35,556 nucleotides of DNA, taken from positions 1 to 35,556 of the forward strand of contig CAICTM010001155.1 of the NCBI GenBank assembly GCA_903772945.1, in the 5' to 3' direction. The stretch's first letter is position 1. The number at the start of each line of letters is the position of its first letter. A model generated the notes under the pieces. The model had not been told where the DNA came from. It was given only the letters and a program-made list of their open reading frames with translations, and did not search any database. Both the position numbers and the translations under genes were made by a program. This document shows positions 21,042-32,554 of this stretch, piece by piece. Source of the stretch: Seminavis robusta (lineage: Eukaryota; Bacillariophyta; Bacillariophyceae; Naviculales; Naviculaceae).

Positions 21042-22112
21042 ATGTTGGGCGAATTTTTGTCAACAATCTCTTACCACTACAAAGAGGGAAATGTGAACTG
21101 GCCGATGGGGATCTATATCAGTTTGGTTCACATCCTGGCGTTCATCGGAATCCCCACAATGTTCAAGTGCTCTTCAGAGACACTGATGTGGGCTTTCCTG
21201 TGCTGGCCCATCAGCGGAATTGGTATTACTGTGGGAGCTCACAGACTGTGGTCCCATCGATCTTATGAAGCATCTTTCCCTGTCAGATTCTTTCTGATGC
21301 TCTGTAACTCCATGGCGAACCAAGGAAGCCTTTTCCATTGGTCTCGAGACCATCGTGTTCATCACAAGTTCAGTGAGGTAGGTACATCGTTGCACTGCGC
21401 TGGATTGAATTCGGTGGTTTAGCTGCACTGGAGATGCTTTTGCTCACATTTTGCATGTACATGTACTTATCAACACCATGCACAGACCGATGCCGATCCT
21501 CACAACGCTACCAGAGGCTTCTTCTTTGCTCACATGGGATGGTTGTTTGTGAAGAAACATCCCGATGTCGTCAAAGCCGGAAGAGAGATGGACTTTTCTG
21601 ACTTGATGGAAGATTGGTGTGTTGTTATTCAGAAAAAACTTGACCCTTGGTTTGCTCTTTATATGTGCTACGTAATGCCAGCACAAGTGGCAGCTCACTT
21701 CTGGGGAGAAGACTTCTGGAACGCATTCTTTGTGGCTGGTGCTCTTCGATACTGTGTGGTCCTTCACTTTACTTGGTTGGTCAACTCTGCCGCTCACCTG
21801 TATGGTGACCATCCCTACGATGTCCAATCGTATCCCAGTGAGAACCCCTTTGTGTCCTGGTGCGCCATTGGAGAAGGATGGCACAACTGGCACCACAAAT
21901 ACCCTTTTGACTACGCTGCATCTGAATTTGGTGTTTCATCTCAGTTCAATCCATCAAAGCTTATCATTGATTTGATGGCCTCGACTGGTTTGGTTTGGGG
22001 CCGCAAGCGAGGAACTGCGGCATGGTTGATGGGAAGGGCAAGGAGAGACCGTGACCGTGCCAATGGTGTGGAGGTCACCACGCTGACCCGTCCAAGCAAA
22101 AAAGCCGACTAG
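21042..22112 (+). CDS. Delta-9 type acyl-CoA fatty acid desaturase
   Basis: Two exons are read: 21042-21377 and 21486-22112, with a 108-nt GT-AG intron and phase-0 join, giving 320 residues. The three histidine boxes of membrane desaturases are present: HRLWSH (67-72), HRVHH (104-108) and HNWHH (245-249). NSAAHLYGDHP supplies a further conserved His. Hydrophobic segments surround them as in the stearoyl-CoA desaturase family, which introduces a double bond at carbon 9 using electrons from cytochrome b5. No C-terminal cytochrome b5 domain is fused, unlike the yeast enzyme. The N-terminus has no obvious plastid signal, so an ER location is most likely. It converges on ALG1, with about 220 bp between stops. 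Confidence 0.92.
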
Positions 22113-22332
22113 GCGTGGTCTCTTTAGGAATACCAGAAAGCAACAACCTACATGTTTATAGAAGCTTTCCTGGGAGTATTGAAGTAGCACGCGAAGTGCA
22201 GCCTGAAGTCTCGCGCGGACTTTCTGAGCCTTGGCTCCAAAAGGTACCTGTTGATCACAGACCTTCGACAGACGCAAAATACCTTAGCAAACTGTTGTTT
22301 TATCCACCTAAGACTAGCTAGCTGGTCGCATC

Positions 22333-23727
22333 CTAGCTACTAGATCCCTGCTTCATTAGAACTGGCAAAGCATTGCGAGACCAATTCTCTTGCCATCTAG
22401 TGCGGCCCTTGAGATTGTCAGAATATCCAGCCAAGTCTCCGTAAGCGTGGCTGCTGGCGTTGGTCATCTCGGCCAGTGGAGAAAGCAAGGACCAGAGTTG
22501 ATCCGAAAGCTCTGAAGCGTTCTTGAATGTCCTTCCATTATGTTTGTCCTGGACTAGTTCGGAGAGACATGCAAAGTCTAATGCGCATACAGGTACTTGG
22601 CATCCGGCAAGATCTAGAATCTTCATCGGGAGGTCGAGACCAGATGTCGACGTGTGGAGCGATATCCCTAAATCGGCACATGCCAGCAGCCTTGGATAGT
22701 CATTTGGTTCCAGCCAGACTGTTTGTATGGCTACGGACGTCAGTTTCAACTTTGACATCTTTTCCTCGTAGTAGCTCTTCAAAGGACCTTTCCCCGTGAC
22801 AGCGACCAACACTTTGAGGGTTGATTCGTTTTCCTGAATAGTAGTATCCAGGGTCACCAGCGCATCCAACAGAACGCCAAAGTCTTCATCTGGCGTCCAG
22901 GAAGTAGAGCTGGTGACAAATGCCGGTCTGCCTTTCCTGGGTTCAAAATTGCCATTGTGTAGTTTGCTGGTGAGGATAGTTTCTTTGGATGTGTCGAGAG
23001 AATGGAGATTCCAGGATTTTGGAATCGATTGACTCAGGGCATTGTGTAGTTTTTGGAGCGTCTCATGCTGCTGAATAAGCTGCAATGGAGCAAACATGGC
23101 AGGCGGACAATCATAGAGTACCGAGATGATATTGTCCTGCTTGACAACCTTTCTATCCATCAAGAAATCTTTCATGGCAGCCGTGACAGTAAGATGTCCA
23201 TCCGCCAATGGGGCAATTTCAAACTCGAAAGCTTCGGCAATTTTTCGAAAAGTACGTCCATTCAACATGGAGTATCCTAGGTTATGCCAGTCAATGACAA
23301 AATCTGGCCGTTGTTGTTGTGTTATGGCCTTGATTCGGGTGTACAAGAGTGCGATGAAGAGCAGTGGAATTGCCGGTGGGTTTTGCACCAAAATGCAGGT
23401 GACTTGTGGATCTGATTTGACAGAAAAGAGCAACAGCCACAGCAGACAGACCGACAGTGACAATATTCTCCAAATGAGGTAGAGAGGCTTGATCTTTTCC
23501 AGCATGGCAGGAGCTGGTATGTGAAATCGAATAACATCCAACCTGTCTTGGCCTTGAAGACCCTCCACAAGATCTTCTCCCGTGTATCCGACAAAAGAAA
23601 CACGAACATGCTCTCCAAGACCCAGCAAAGACAGCACGTGATATTGCATCCTTGGTGACCTGCCAAGATCACCCAGAACGACTACCACAAAGTGAAGTCG
23701 CTCTTGCTGTTGCGCTTGGCTTGCCAT
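22333..23727 (-). CDS. ALG1: Chitobiosyldiphosphodolichol beta-mannosyltransferase (ALG1)
   Basis: A single intronless frame of 464 residues. VVVVLGDLGRSPRMQYHVLSL near the start is the ALG1 hallmark; DWHNLGYSML follows after a membrane-associated segment at about 83-105. The GT-B C-terminal half reads SSTSWTPDEDFGVLLDAL, then GKGPLKSYYEEK and ADLGISLHTSTSGLDLPMK. The latter continues into VCALDFACLSELV, the nucleotide-sugar-binding region of glycosyltransferase family 33. It adds the first mannose from GDP-mannose to GlcNAc2-PP-dolichol on the cytosolic side of the ER, an early step of N-glycosylation. It is divergent from STE24, with 298 bp between the start codons. Confidence 0.95.
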   Translation of the reverse strand: MASQAQQQERLHFVVVVLGDLGRSPRMQYHVLSLLGLGEHVRVSFVGYTGEDLVEGLQGQDRLDVIRFHIPAPAMLEKIKPLYLIWRILSLSVCLLWLLLFSVKSDPQVTCILVQNPPAIPLLFIALLYTRIKAITQQQRPDFVIDWHNLGYSMLNGRTFRKIAEAFEFEIAPLADGHLTVTAAMKDFLMDRKVVKQDNIISVLYDCPPAMFAPLQLIQQHETLQKLHNALSQSIPKSWNLHSLDTSKETILTSKLHNGNFEPRKGRPAFVTSSTSWTPDEDFGVLLDALVTLDTTIQENESTLKVLVAVTGKGPLKSYYEEKMSKLKLTSVAIQTVWLEPNDYPRLLACADLGISLHTSTSGLDLPMKILDLAGCQVPVCALDFACLSELVQDKHNGRTFKNASELSDQLWSLLSPLAEMTNASSHAYGDLAGYSDNLKGRTRWQENWSRNALPVLMKQGSSS

Positions 23728-24025
23728 GGTGAGGTGCTAATGTGTGGGGTGGATGCATAGGATGGGCGTGTGAGATGCTGCTGGACACTGGACACAGCGC
23801 ATGGCGACGGTGGACGTGGATCGTGGATCCAGGATCCAAGGATCGAGTCGAGTCAGAGTCCAAAGGGAGGCAGGCCAGTCCCGAGTAAACAGGATTGACC
23901 AAACCAATGGTGCAACGGTCAAAAGTCGCTCCTCACCTCACAAATAACCTCTCGTCTCAATTCTCCTCCTGTGGATTGTCGTTGTTTGTTGTTTTCTAAA
24001 GCTTTTCATAGCCAACACTCTCAGC
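23728..24025. promoter_or_regulatory. Shared divergent promoter region of ALG1 and STE24
   Basis: Two well-identified ER membrane genes start in opposite directions 298 bp apart. The interval contains short GGATCC/GGATC-type repeats near 23820-23850. No promoter element is recognised with confidence; the role is inferred from geometry. Confidence 0.5.
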
Positions 24026-25648
24026 ATGGTAAACTTGGATCTCCCCTGGGAACCTCTGTATACCCAAAGTGGTGGTGAGACCAATGTCCCCGCTGATTCC
24101 CCATTCTATTATTGGGGTCTAGCAGGTGCGATTGTGTTTACCCTTGTGGTCCACACGTTCGAGGCCTATCTCGACGCAAGACAGAGAAGTGCCTACAAAG
24201 AGACCGAATTTCCTCCAGAGCTGGAGACCACGGTGAAGCAAATCGATGATGATCGTGACAAGGAAGTTACCACGAAAAAGCCCTCGGAAAAGACTGAAGA
24301 ATCCGAGGATTCCACGGCCACCACGGATGCCAACAAGGACGCTGCTACCAAATCGGGCGCTCCGGATTTGCAGAAACCTCTTTTGCCCCAGTTGAAGGAA
24401 AAATTTAAGAGCGCACAAACCTATGGGTTGGACAAAATCAATTTTGGCATGATTGCGGCGTCGTACGATGTGGTTGAATCGGTCCTCTTTTTGGCACTTG
24501 GATTTCTTCCCTTCATCTGGGACTACTCGGTCGATTTTGGACACCATTTCTTTGGTTGGACCGAAACTGACAATGAAATCAAAATGTCCCTCATATTCCT
24601 CTGTCTGACAACAATCATTGGCACAATCACTTCGCTTCCTTTCGAACTGTACTCCACATTTGAAATCGAACGAAAGCACGGATTCAACAAACAAACACTG
24701 GGACTATTCTTTACCGACAAAATCAAATCGTTGGTTCTCACATTTGTCATCGGTGGACCATTCTTGGCCTTGCTCTTGCATATTATCAAAATTGGAGGGG
24801 AGTACTTCTACCTTTACGTGTGGTTCTTCATGTTCTGCTTTTCGGTGTTCATGATGAGTATTGTACCCGTCTTCATCATGCCGCTCTTCAACAAATACGA
24901 ACCACTTCCCGATGGAGAACTCAAAAAACGAATCTTTGAGTTGGCTGCTTCTCTCAAGTATCCATTGACCAAGCTATTTGTCATGGACGGATCCAAACGG
25001 TCATCCCACAGCAATGCTTTCATGTATGGGTTGGGAAGCAACAAGCGCATCGTGCTCTTCGATACACTGATGACTCAGGTCCACGATGATGAAATCCTTG
25101 CCATTCTGGGACACGGTAGGTGATCTGGTGCATTCGTGCATGCGGTATTGGTTTGGTAGCCTCATGGATGCTCATGACTGGTTAACATTCTGCGCTCTCT
25201 TGTGGTTATAGAACTGGGACACTGGAAGCTTGGACACACACTCTCAAACTTTGTTGTGACACAAATCTATTTTGGTGCTGCTTTCTACTTCTTTTCTTTG
25301 TGCTACACCTCACGGAATCTATATGCTGCATTTGGATTTGACGATCCAGACAGAGCTGTACCAACCATCATCGCATTGCTTTTGTTCTTTCAGACTCTCT
25401 GGGCCCCTGTTGACAAAGTTTTGTCATTTGTCCTGACAATATTCTCACGCATGAATGAGTTTGCTGCAGATCGTTTCTCAGCTGATCTTGGGATGAGTAA
25501 GAACCTCATTTCAGGCTTGACTAAGATTCATCTCGAAAACCTGGGGGCCATGCGACCTGATGGATGGTACTCCACATACCATTACTCGCATCCACCACTC
25601 GTGGAGCGGCTCTCGGCAATGATGGCAATGGATAAGAAGTCCAACTAA
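24026..25648 (+). CDS. STE24: CAAX prenyl protease 1 (STE24 / ZMPSTE24 family)
   Basis: Two exons are read: 24026-25115 and 25212-25648, with a 96-nt GT-AG intron, giving about 508 residues. The intron splits the codon for Glu364 of the zinc motif: exon 1 ends …ILGH plus one base and exon 2 completes HELGH (363-367). The downstream metal ligand region is NEFAADRFSADLG. Several hydrophobic segments match the seven-helix barrel of this ER protease, which removes the AAX tripeptide from prenylated CAAX proteins. An acidic, Lys/Thr-rich loop of about 60 residues (about 65-125) interrupts the first helices and is longer than in yeast or human. The C-terminus ends KKSN, fitting a KKXX ER-retrieval signal. 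A degenerate copy of its 3' part lies just downstream. Confidence 0.94.
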
Positions 25649-25789
25649 CACAACTAGCTAGCTGGGCAGTAGCATGGCAGGCCATTGAATGTAGATGGTG
25701 CACCTGGTGGTCCGCCTATCCCATCACTAATTCATATTGTAGGTCTCTGCCCACTTGCATTTTAATTGTCTATCAGCCAGCCTCTCAGC

Positions 25790-26030
25790 TATAAGGAGGC
25801 TGTACCCACAAGCCATTTGCAGGGGTGTAGAGGGAAAAACTAAATCTAGAACAGTTGCAGGGCTGCTCACACCCAGATAGAGTTTTGTCACATCCCCGGT
25901 AATATTCTCATTGGTGAGTTAGCTGGCTGCAGATCAGTTCTCTGCTGATACTAGTACAGCATCGAGTAGAAACCCAGCTTCAGGCATGGCAACATTCATC
26001 TGGAAGTCTTGGAGGGTATAAGACCCAACA
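25790..26030 (+). pseudogene. Degenerate partial copy of the STE24 3' exon
   Basis: Read by eye against 25350-25560, this stretch shares blocks such as AGTTTTGTCA, AATATTCTCA, GCTGCAGATC followed by TTCTC.GCTGAT, and TTCAGGC followed by ATTCATCT. They occur in the same order, offset by about 440-470 bp. The frame is destroyed. It is best read as an old tandem duplication of the gene end. Confidence 0.65.
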
Positions 26031-26208
26031 GTTGACTCTTGAGCAATCTGTTGTGAGGTGACATCATCTGAACACTATCTGAACCTACGTATGATTGCCT
26101 TGCCCAGCTAGTTTATGTCTTGCCCAGCTACTTTAGCACTGTTTTTGGCCTGAAGCAAATATGATAGTTGCATTGGTATGGTTGGAACATGTGATAACAA
26201 GACATATG

Positions 26209-27258
26209 TCAGAAGCAATGCAGGCCTACAGTGCCATGGCATGGCTCCATCATTCTGGGGGTGCCAATTTCCAGATTTTCCTCCAACCTTCCAGTATGAT
26301 AACTGTGGTAGTCACACCACTTTCCTTCGCTCTTGGAGGAGTGGTTGTTGTTGCGGCTAGACTTGTACTTCTTGCTATTGCTCTTCTTCGAAGGAGCTTC
26401 CTTGGCATCACTGCCCTTGTCAAAGTCTTCAGCGGATTCCATGCGCTCACAGAATCCAATGAGAGCCTGCATCTTGGCAGTGAAAGGATCGAAGTCGGGT
26501 TCGTCCATCTTGCGCATCCAGGAACGAGGAATGCCATGACAGATGATGTCAATGAATTCGTCCTGGTTCAATTGTTGATTGGCACCGAAAGATGGCAAAC
26601 GAGGGAGTTCATCGGTGTTCATCCGAGTGAGGTTGTTAATGTAGGCGCTTTTTTATATCTCGCTGGGCTTGCGCATCTTGCGACGCATGAAGCGTTTCTG
26701 TTTTTCGAGAGCCTCGTAAGGACAGGCTTGTTCGATAACCGCATTGATTCCAGTGGTGATGTCAGCATCGCTCAGCGCGGGCTCTGCTGCACCGTCCCAT
26801 GCGGCTTGAATACAAGCAGCGTATGCTGCTTCGGTTTCTGCGACTGGATCGCGTGGTGCTTCTCGCGACACAGCGATTTGTCGAGGGGCGTTGTGACGCA
26901 CGGCACAACTGCCTGCACATCCAGCCTCGTAGGCACTCTTTGCAGAGCTGGAAGTCATCTCCTTGAGAAGACGATGTTTGTCGTCGGGACTAGCAAGGTT
27001 GAGTCCAACGAAGACCTTCTCCATATTCGTGGCCCACTTGATGGTCTCACGTGGAGTGTTGGAGCCATTGATGATGGCTACCTTGAAGGTGTACTTGGCA
27101 CTGTTTGCATCTGCAGGAATAGTGCGAAGTTTGTAGGTGGTGGCACGAGAATCGTCGATCTCGTTGTCTTCATCATTGTCGACGAGAGGAAAAATGGGTT
27201 TGTCACGCAACTGTTTCTCGAAGTTGCTGAACGCATGCTTTCCTTGAGCAATCTTCAT
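26209..27258 (-). pseudogene. LTR-retrotransposon gag-like gene with one in-frame stop
   Basis: On the minus strand an ATG at 27258 opens a frame that stops at TAA (26653-26655) and continues in the same frame to 26209. The upper part contains TIKWATNMEKVFVGL and a mixed helical region. The lower part has RLPSFGANQQLNQDEFIDI, IPRSWMRKMDEPDFDPFTAK and a Ser/Lys/Asn-rich stretch leading to a WCDYH…H knuckle-like end. This is the layout of gag proteins in diatom LTR elements. No protease, integrase or reverse transcriptase follows, and no LTR pair was found. I therefore read it as a truncated relic; readthrough of the single TAA is an untested alternative. The opposite strand is also open (26161-27276), probably by chance. 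Confidence 0.65.
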
Positions 27259-28037
27259 GGTGAAGGAATAGGTTGAGGGTAGCTGAAAGCTATTGTGTTT
27301 GTTAACAAAATGCACTACGCTAAAAGCTGGTGTAAAGAGCTTTCGAGTGTTTTGAGTTTGAGAGAATGAAAGTTATGAGAGAGATTAGAAAGCTACGAAA
27401 ACTAATCCATGAGAGAGATCGTTGTGAAGCTCATTGAAGTTGGTCTCCCGTGGGAGGCCTCGAAGTGTGATATCGTAGGTTATGGTAATAACTCTACGTA
27501 CTCCACGGTCCAATTCTGGAACACGTGGAAACTTCAGCTAGTAGACAGCGTGGAAGCTTTCCACGCAGGCTGAATATCTAGCGTGATGTTTCATCGACAA
27601 CCTAGTATGACTAGCAGTCATGAGAACCATGTCTCGATGACTATTCGCGAGGGACTACGTCACGAGTCGAACTCAAACCCTATCTAGGATCGAGTCGCGA
27701 ATAAGGCTAAGAGCCCTGTCTTGCACTGGGCATCATGCAGCGGGTTGCAGTGACATCGATTGGAATAACGGGATAGGTATAGTTGTTAGTGAGAGGTATT
27801 TCATTCCGAACTACGGATATAGTATCCTTGAGTATGAGGAAAAGGATGGTGCAAATGTGAATCTTATTGGTAGAGATGACGTTTAAAGTAACGTTTGGAT
27901 TTAAATTATAAATTAATAGTTGCTCTTGTCGCCTCTACTTTTGGCATGTTGCTTGCGGAAGTTCTTCCTACCTGTGCGACAATATCAGTAGAATTTAGGG
28001 AGGTCCTTGGCTTTCATTTTCAAATAGGTTTGCCTTC
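27259..28037. other. Non-coding flank of the gag relic
   Basis: It could contain the decayed 5' LTR and leader, but no LTR ends or primer-binding site were recognised. A hairpin (stem GCGTGGAA, loop GCT) lies near 27550, and ATTCGCGA with inverted TCGCGAAT flank about 27641-27701. No gene is supported. Confidence 0.5.
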
Positions 28038-28445
28038 TTAAGGGCTCGGGCTGATTTTCATTTCTTGTGTTTCTTTGTCAATTTTTGGGTTCTTCTGGGT
28101 TGCCTTGAAGTATTTTAGTAGGAGGTCTATGTATTTTACACAGACTTTAGGACGTAGGGTTTTCAGTTGATCTATTGTGAAAGTTCCAATGTCGGCGTTT
28201 TTTAATGCAATTAGGTCGCTTCGTTTGCCTTGAAGGTTTGCTCTGTGGGCATCACCGAATTCCCACTTCACGTTTACCCGGATTTCTGTCAATATGTTGG
28301 CTACACTGTCGGCACTAGAGCTGTGTCGCGGTAGCGGCGGGACATCTTGATGAATCCTGAAGGTAGCGGTTGCCAGTATCATCGTCCAGAACTGCAAAGA
28401 TGATGTAGACAACCTTGTCTGATGGGAGATTTGAAAGGCGTTCAA
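28038..28445 (-). other. Unassigned open frame, possible coding relic
   Basis: An open frame of up to 135 codons on the minus strand with protein-like composition, for example ILTEIRVNVKWEFGDAHRAN and LRPKVCVKYIDLLLKYFKA. The upstream part in another frame also reads plausibly, as if a frameshift had occurred near 28360. I do not recognise a family. It may be part of a decayed transposable element, given its surroundings. Confidence 0.3.
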
Positions 28446-28829
28446 TCTTTGCGAGATTGAAGAATGGGATGGTGAAGGACCCTTATGTTGCCTTGAGTGT
28501 TGGTTGCTAGTAACACTCTAGCTTAGTAAAGGTAAAATACTGTTTACTGTTAAGCTATTTCCAAGAGTGATCTTTCTCCATGTTTCTGGGATTGATTCAA
28601 CTTCAAAGATATAGTGAAGGGGTGACCATATAGTAGTTAAACTCCCATGTATGTAACTAGAGAATAGATATAGATATCCCCTATAACTAGATTGGGATAA
28701 AACGATAATTTGTATTGAGGTGTCGTAAACAACCTCCAACACACTCCCTGCACGTTCCATAAAGGATACCGTGGAACGAATAATTAATGTAATGATGGTT
28801 GCTCCATAAGGAACAGTTGTTGGTCGAGA

Positions 28830-29160
28830 GAACCATTGCTAGGTTGCTCGGAATTCCGCTTGGTGGCGAGAAGCTTGTCATCCATAGCAGTGTTGACAAA
28901 TCTGTCACAGTCAATGTGGACATGTGAACAGTGTCGTCATGAAAGCCACTGTGGCTACCACTCCTGTGAGTGTTGCCACTCTGTATGACTTGCTGTGGCG
29001 GTTGTGCCGTCACTTGATGTTGCTGTAATCGAAACTGGGAAGTTCCGATCACTTGTTGACCGTGGACTGGGAAGTTCGGTCACTTGGTATTGCTGTAGCT
29101 GAAACTAGGAAGTTCCGGCTGCATTCTTGTAGACTCAACTGTGCTCTGACTGGCGGTGTA
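28830..29160. repeat. Dispersed repeat, copy 1
   Basis: It shares ordered blocks with 32555-32800: a GTTGCTCGG… block, then GGTG.CGAGAAGCT, then CCACTCCTGTGAG, then CCGTCACTTG, GACTGGGAAGT and CCGGCTGCATT. Internally the unit GGGAAGTTC…TCACTTG is repeated two to three times. Divergence is substantial, so this is an old family. Confidence 0.6.
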
Positions 29161-31030
29161 GACTGAACTGGACATCGATATGCCATGTCTCAATCGCCAA
29201 TGATTGTGGAAACATCAATCCATTCAGGCTTGATACTGGATTTGGAAATAAGGTGAGCATGAGTCTGTGAATGCTTGGTAGCTATCTGGAGTCAGCTTGT
29301 TGTCCATGAATGGAACGTGAGCTGTCTCTTCTTGTTGGATGTCAAGAAGTGTTGGATGTCTGCTGTTGTTTTCCAGAGGATGGAATCCTCTTCTTCCAGC
29401 TGGGGAAGCTTCTTCCTTCATACGGCCCCTAGGGGGTTAATTCTTATTTAGGTTAACAACCTATTGGGTCCGGAGGACCTTTTTCTACGCTGGTCAGTAT
29501 GAGCCCGAGGGCCCAAAAGCTGAGTCGTATACATTGATGAATTGACGATAGGAAGATTCACGGTGCACACCAAGCATCAAAACTGAAGGAGGAATGCCAT
29601 CATAGTAGCACGCTACACTATCCTATAGTCTCACACCGTTCACCTCCGCCCCAAGAACAAGGGGCAGGTCCCACAGCTCTACTTACAACGGAAGTGTGCA
29701 ATCTTCCATCATGACCTGGAGCGCGGTGGCTAGCAGGTTTAACCTATTAGAAGGGGCTGATCGACAACAGTCATCATCGATCACTCCACCACAGGTGCTC
29801 TGATGTTCAGGTCCCATGCTGTGGTCATTGCCTTGTCGGCAGGCAAGATGCCAGCAGAGTCCATGAGCGGTGGCGCACCTAAATGGACATGTCAGGGTAT
29901 GACCTATCCAGTGGGCGAACAATGTCAGGCAGAAGCCGACAAAGAGCCATGCGATAGGCCAATGACGCACTGGCAGACAGTGGCTCCCAAAGGGGAGGGC
30001 ACAGTGTCTGCTGGGGCGGTGTGGACTGTAAGAGGGGTTGTGGGGTGAATGTTGGAGGGGAGGTTTTGGGCTGTAGATGGTATGGTGGTGGAGGGAGTTG
30101 GGTAGGGTGTGTTTGCTATGGGAGGCATGATGTGGTGTGGAGGGTTAGTCTCCTGTGATGTTGACTGTTGGGTCGTGCTGCAAATCAAGCACAGGGAGTG
30201 CTTGTGAGGTGGTGAGGAGGATTGATTCAAAGGAATCTATTCAAGAGGACAATGCTCTGGGGCACTGGCAACAGGGTTGGATCAAAGCGTTGGGTGGGAT
30301 GGCCATGGTTCAGAGGTGGGTCCCAATCTAGTACAGTTAACCACAAACTGAAAAAGGAAGGGATCAAAGCCAAAGGCTGATAGGGTTCTTTCAGGGAAAA
30401 CTGGAGAAGTCAGCTATAGCCAGTAGAGGCAGTGGTGGGGGATCAAGGGTGTTGTTGGTTGATGAGGCTGTGTTACTGGATGAACTGTGTTGTCTCAAAA
30501 GCTGGTACTCAATCTTTGTAGGGATGCAAAATGCAAAAGAGAGTCAAGCAAGATTTGTAGAGGTACTCGATTCAGGTGGAACTGTGGAAAGTCACTGGAG
30601 AGTCACTCAACAATCAGTAGAGAGTAATAGGGTCAGGGTGGTTTGATATCTGAGCCACACCACGCTGCAGTTCTGTCTGGGGCTCAATCCTTTGGAGTCA
30701 GACAAACTCAGTAGGAGAGTCAGGTGCAGGAGGCAGAGAGGTGGCTGGTTCAATAAGGGGTGTTGCACAATCTATATGGTACTAGAGGGGCAACTTTTGT
30801 TGGTTCTTGTGGGGGTGAGGTCCTTTGGAGAGGAGCTGGATATCCCAGGTGGGGCTGTAAACCAACCAAGAAAGCAGCCGAGCCTGGAGATAGCAGAACT
30901 CAAGTCCTTACAGGAACTCTGTTTTGTTTGTTGTTCTCTGGGGAGGAGTTAGATATCAATGGGGGATTGGTAACAGTAGCAGGAGGTTCAGTTGCCAACA
31001 AGGACGTCGGAGAAACCACTAGTGGCCGGT
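29161..31030. other. Gene-poor stretch of probable transposon-derived DNA
   Basis: Many short frames exist, but all are interrupted and none is recognisable. A near-duplicate pair reads GGAGAGGAGCTGGATATC (about 30827) and GGGGAGGAGTTAGATATC (about 30940). The minus strand between about 29925 and 30230 reads as Pro/Ser/Thr-rich, which may be low-complexity chance. No host gene is supported. Confidence 0.4.
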
Positions 31031-32280
31031 GAGAAGTAAGAATACAGGTGTAATTCTTCTCGGTGGTCACTGCAGGTATCTCGTGAAGTCCTTCTTGATA
31101 GGCTATCGTTTCGAATCGATAATTCGATTCGATTCGCGATTCGAGATTCGCAATGAATCAGTTGCCTTAGGGGTAAGGTTAACCGATCCTATTGTTTTGC
31201 GGAATGATGAATCGTTCGATCGTACGAAAGGGTGACAATGGGATTTCTTGGGCCGTCGGCAGTGAGAGAACAGCAAGTAACAAATGAGTATGTGTTTCTC
31301 TGCTCGTCTGGTACTGCAGAAGCCGGAGACTTCTTCTTGTGTTTCAATTTCTTCCAACTTGGCGTCGGCGGTCGAGAATAGAAAACCCGCCCGATCTCGT
31401 AGGATTTCAATTGGGATGGCTTTCTAATCTGAACGGAGAAGGCCGCCTTTGATAGTCGCTTGATAGAGGAGGTGCGCTTGATAGGAGATAGGAGGTATCG
31501 ATCCTTGTCGGCTTGAATAGGTTGTAAAGAGAGGAAAAGGGGGAGTGTGTTTCTGTGATGACGTTGAGTGGATTCCTATAGTAAACAGTACTCTTCACAA
31601 GATAACAATAACAGGCTTCCTGAGGTCCTTTCGCTTCGTTTCAATGCTTCTAATGGGTCTAATAGGTGTGGTGATGGTATAGAAGTGACCGTCGTATTGT
31701 TATCGTTGTTGCTATTAGTGTTTTTGGTTGACAGATCCAGCGGCAGGAGTCAGTAGTTGCTCCCGCTTGGAAAAGTTCCTTCATCACGGCCTCCTCTTCT
31801 TTGGAATCAAATGGCTGTGACTTGTTGTACATGAATGTGTGCTTGCTTGATGTGGACCTTGGTTTGCATCTCTTGTAGATGGGTGCTGGCAACTTGTGGC
31901 GTTCCGTCGAACTGTTGCTTGCTTTGAGCTGGTTCCATGGTGGAACTGTTCCTGTGGAACTGTGGGAATCCTCTGCAGAAGATATCCCGGTAGCACTGGT
32001 GTATAGCTACCCTTGCTTGAGTAAGCTTGCTCTGCCTCGATAGGCTTCTGTGGTCGCACTTGCAATCTCATGATGGATCTTCTGAGTCAATCCCGAGAGT
32101 CAAACTGAATCAATCTCGTGGTCGCTGCTTGTGATTCGATCGCTTCGTGTCATTCGATCTGGCATGATCGTTTCTTGTCAGTCGATCTGGTGTGTCAATC
32201 TGGATAGATCGATCGGAGAATTCAAAGGAAGGTTGAAAAAGGTTTGAGACTTTGGTTTTTGTGGGTACAACTTTATCAAT
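31031..32280. other. Gene-poor stretch, nothing recognised
   Basis: A palindromic run of TTCGATT / AATCGAA words lies at about 31110-31150. Other frames are Ser/Arg/Thr-rich and look like shadows of low-complexity DNA. Confidence 0.4.
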
Positions 32281-32554
32281 ACCACTCCTGCTGTCACTGT
32301 TGGCACACTCCTGTGAGCTAGCTGTGGCAGGACTTGTACTTGTTGTAGCCAAAGCTGGCTTGGTTGGTTTGGACATTGGATGCACCTTGGGGTTGCTATG
32401 GAGCTAGAGGTGGTTCCTCTAAGATTCCTGAGAATCGATAGCACTCAAAGTGTCTATCTGTGCTGGGGTAAGCAGGCTCCTGCCTTGGAAAGGCTTGCAA
32501 TCCAGTCTCGCGTCGTCGTGTCGACTGGCTTGCAATGAGTCCAAAACAAACCTT

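Noticed and set aside
26161..27276. A 371-codon plus-strand frame
   Set aside because: It is antisense to the gag-like frame, has no recognisable domain and a composition expected from the reverse strand.
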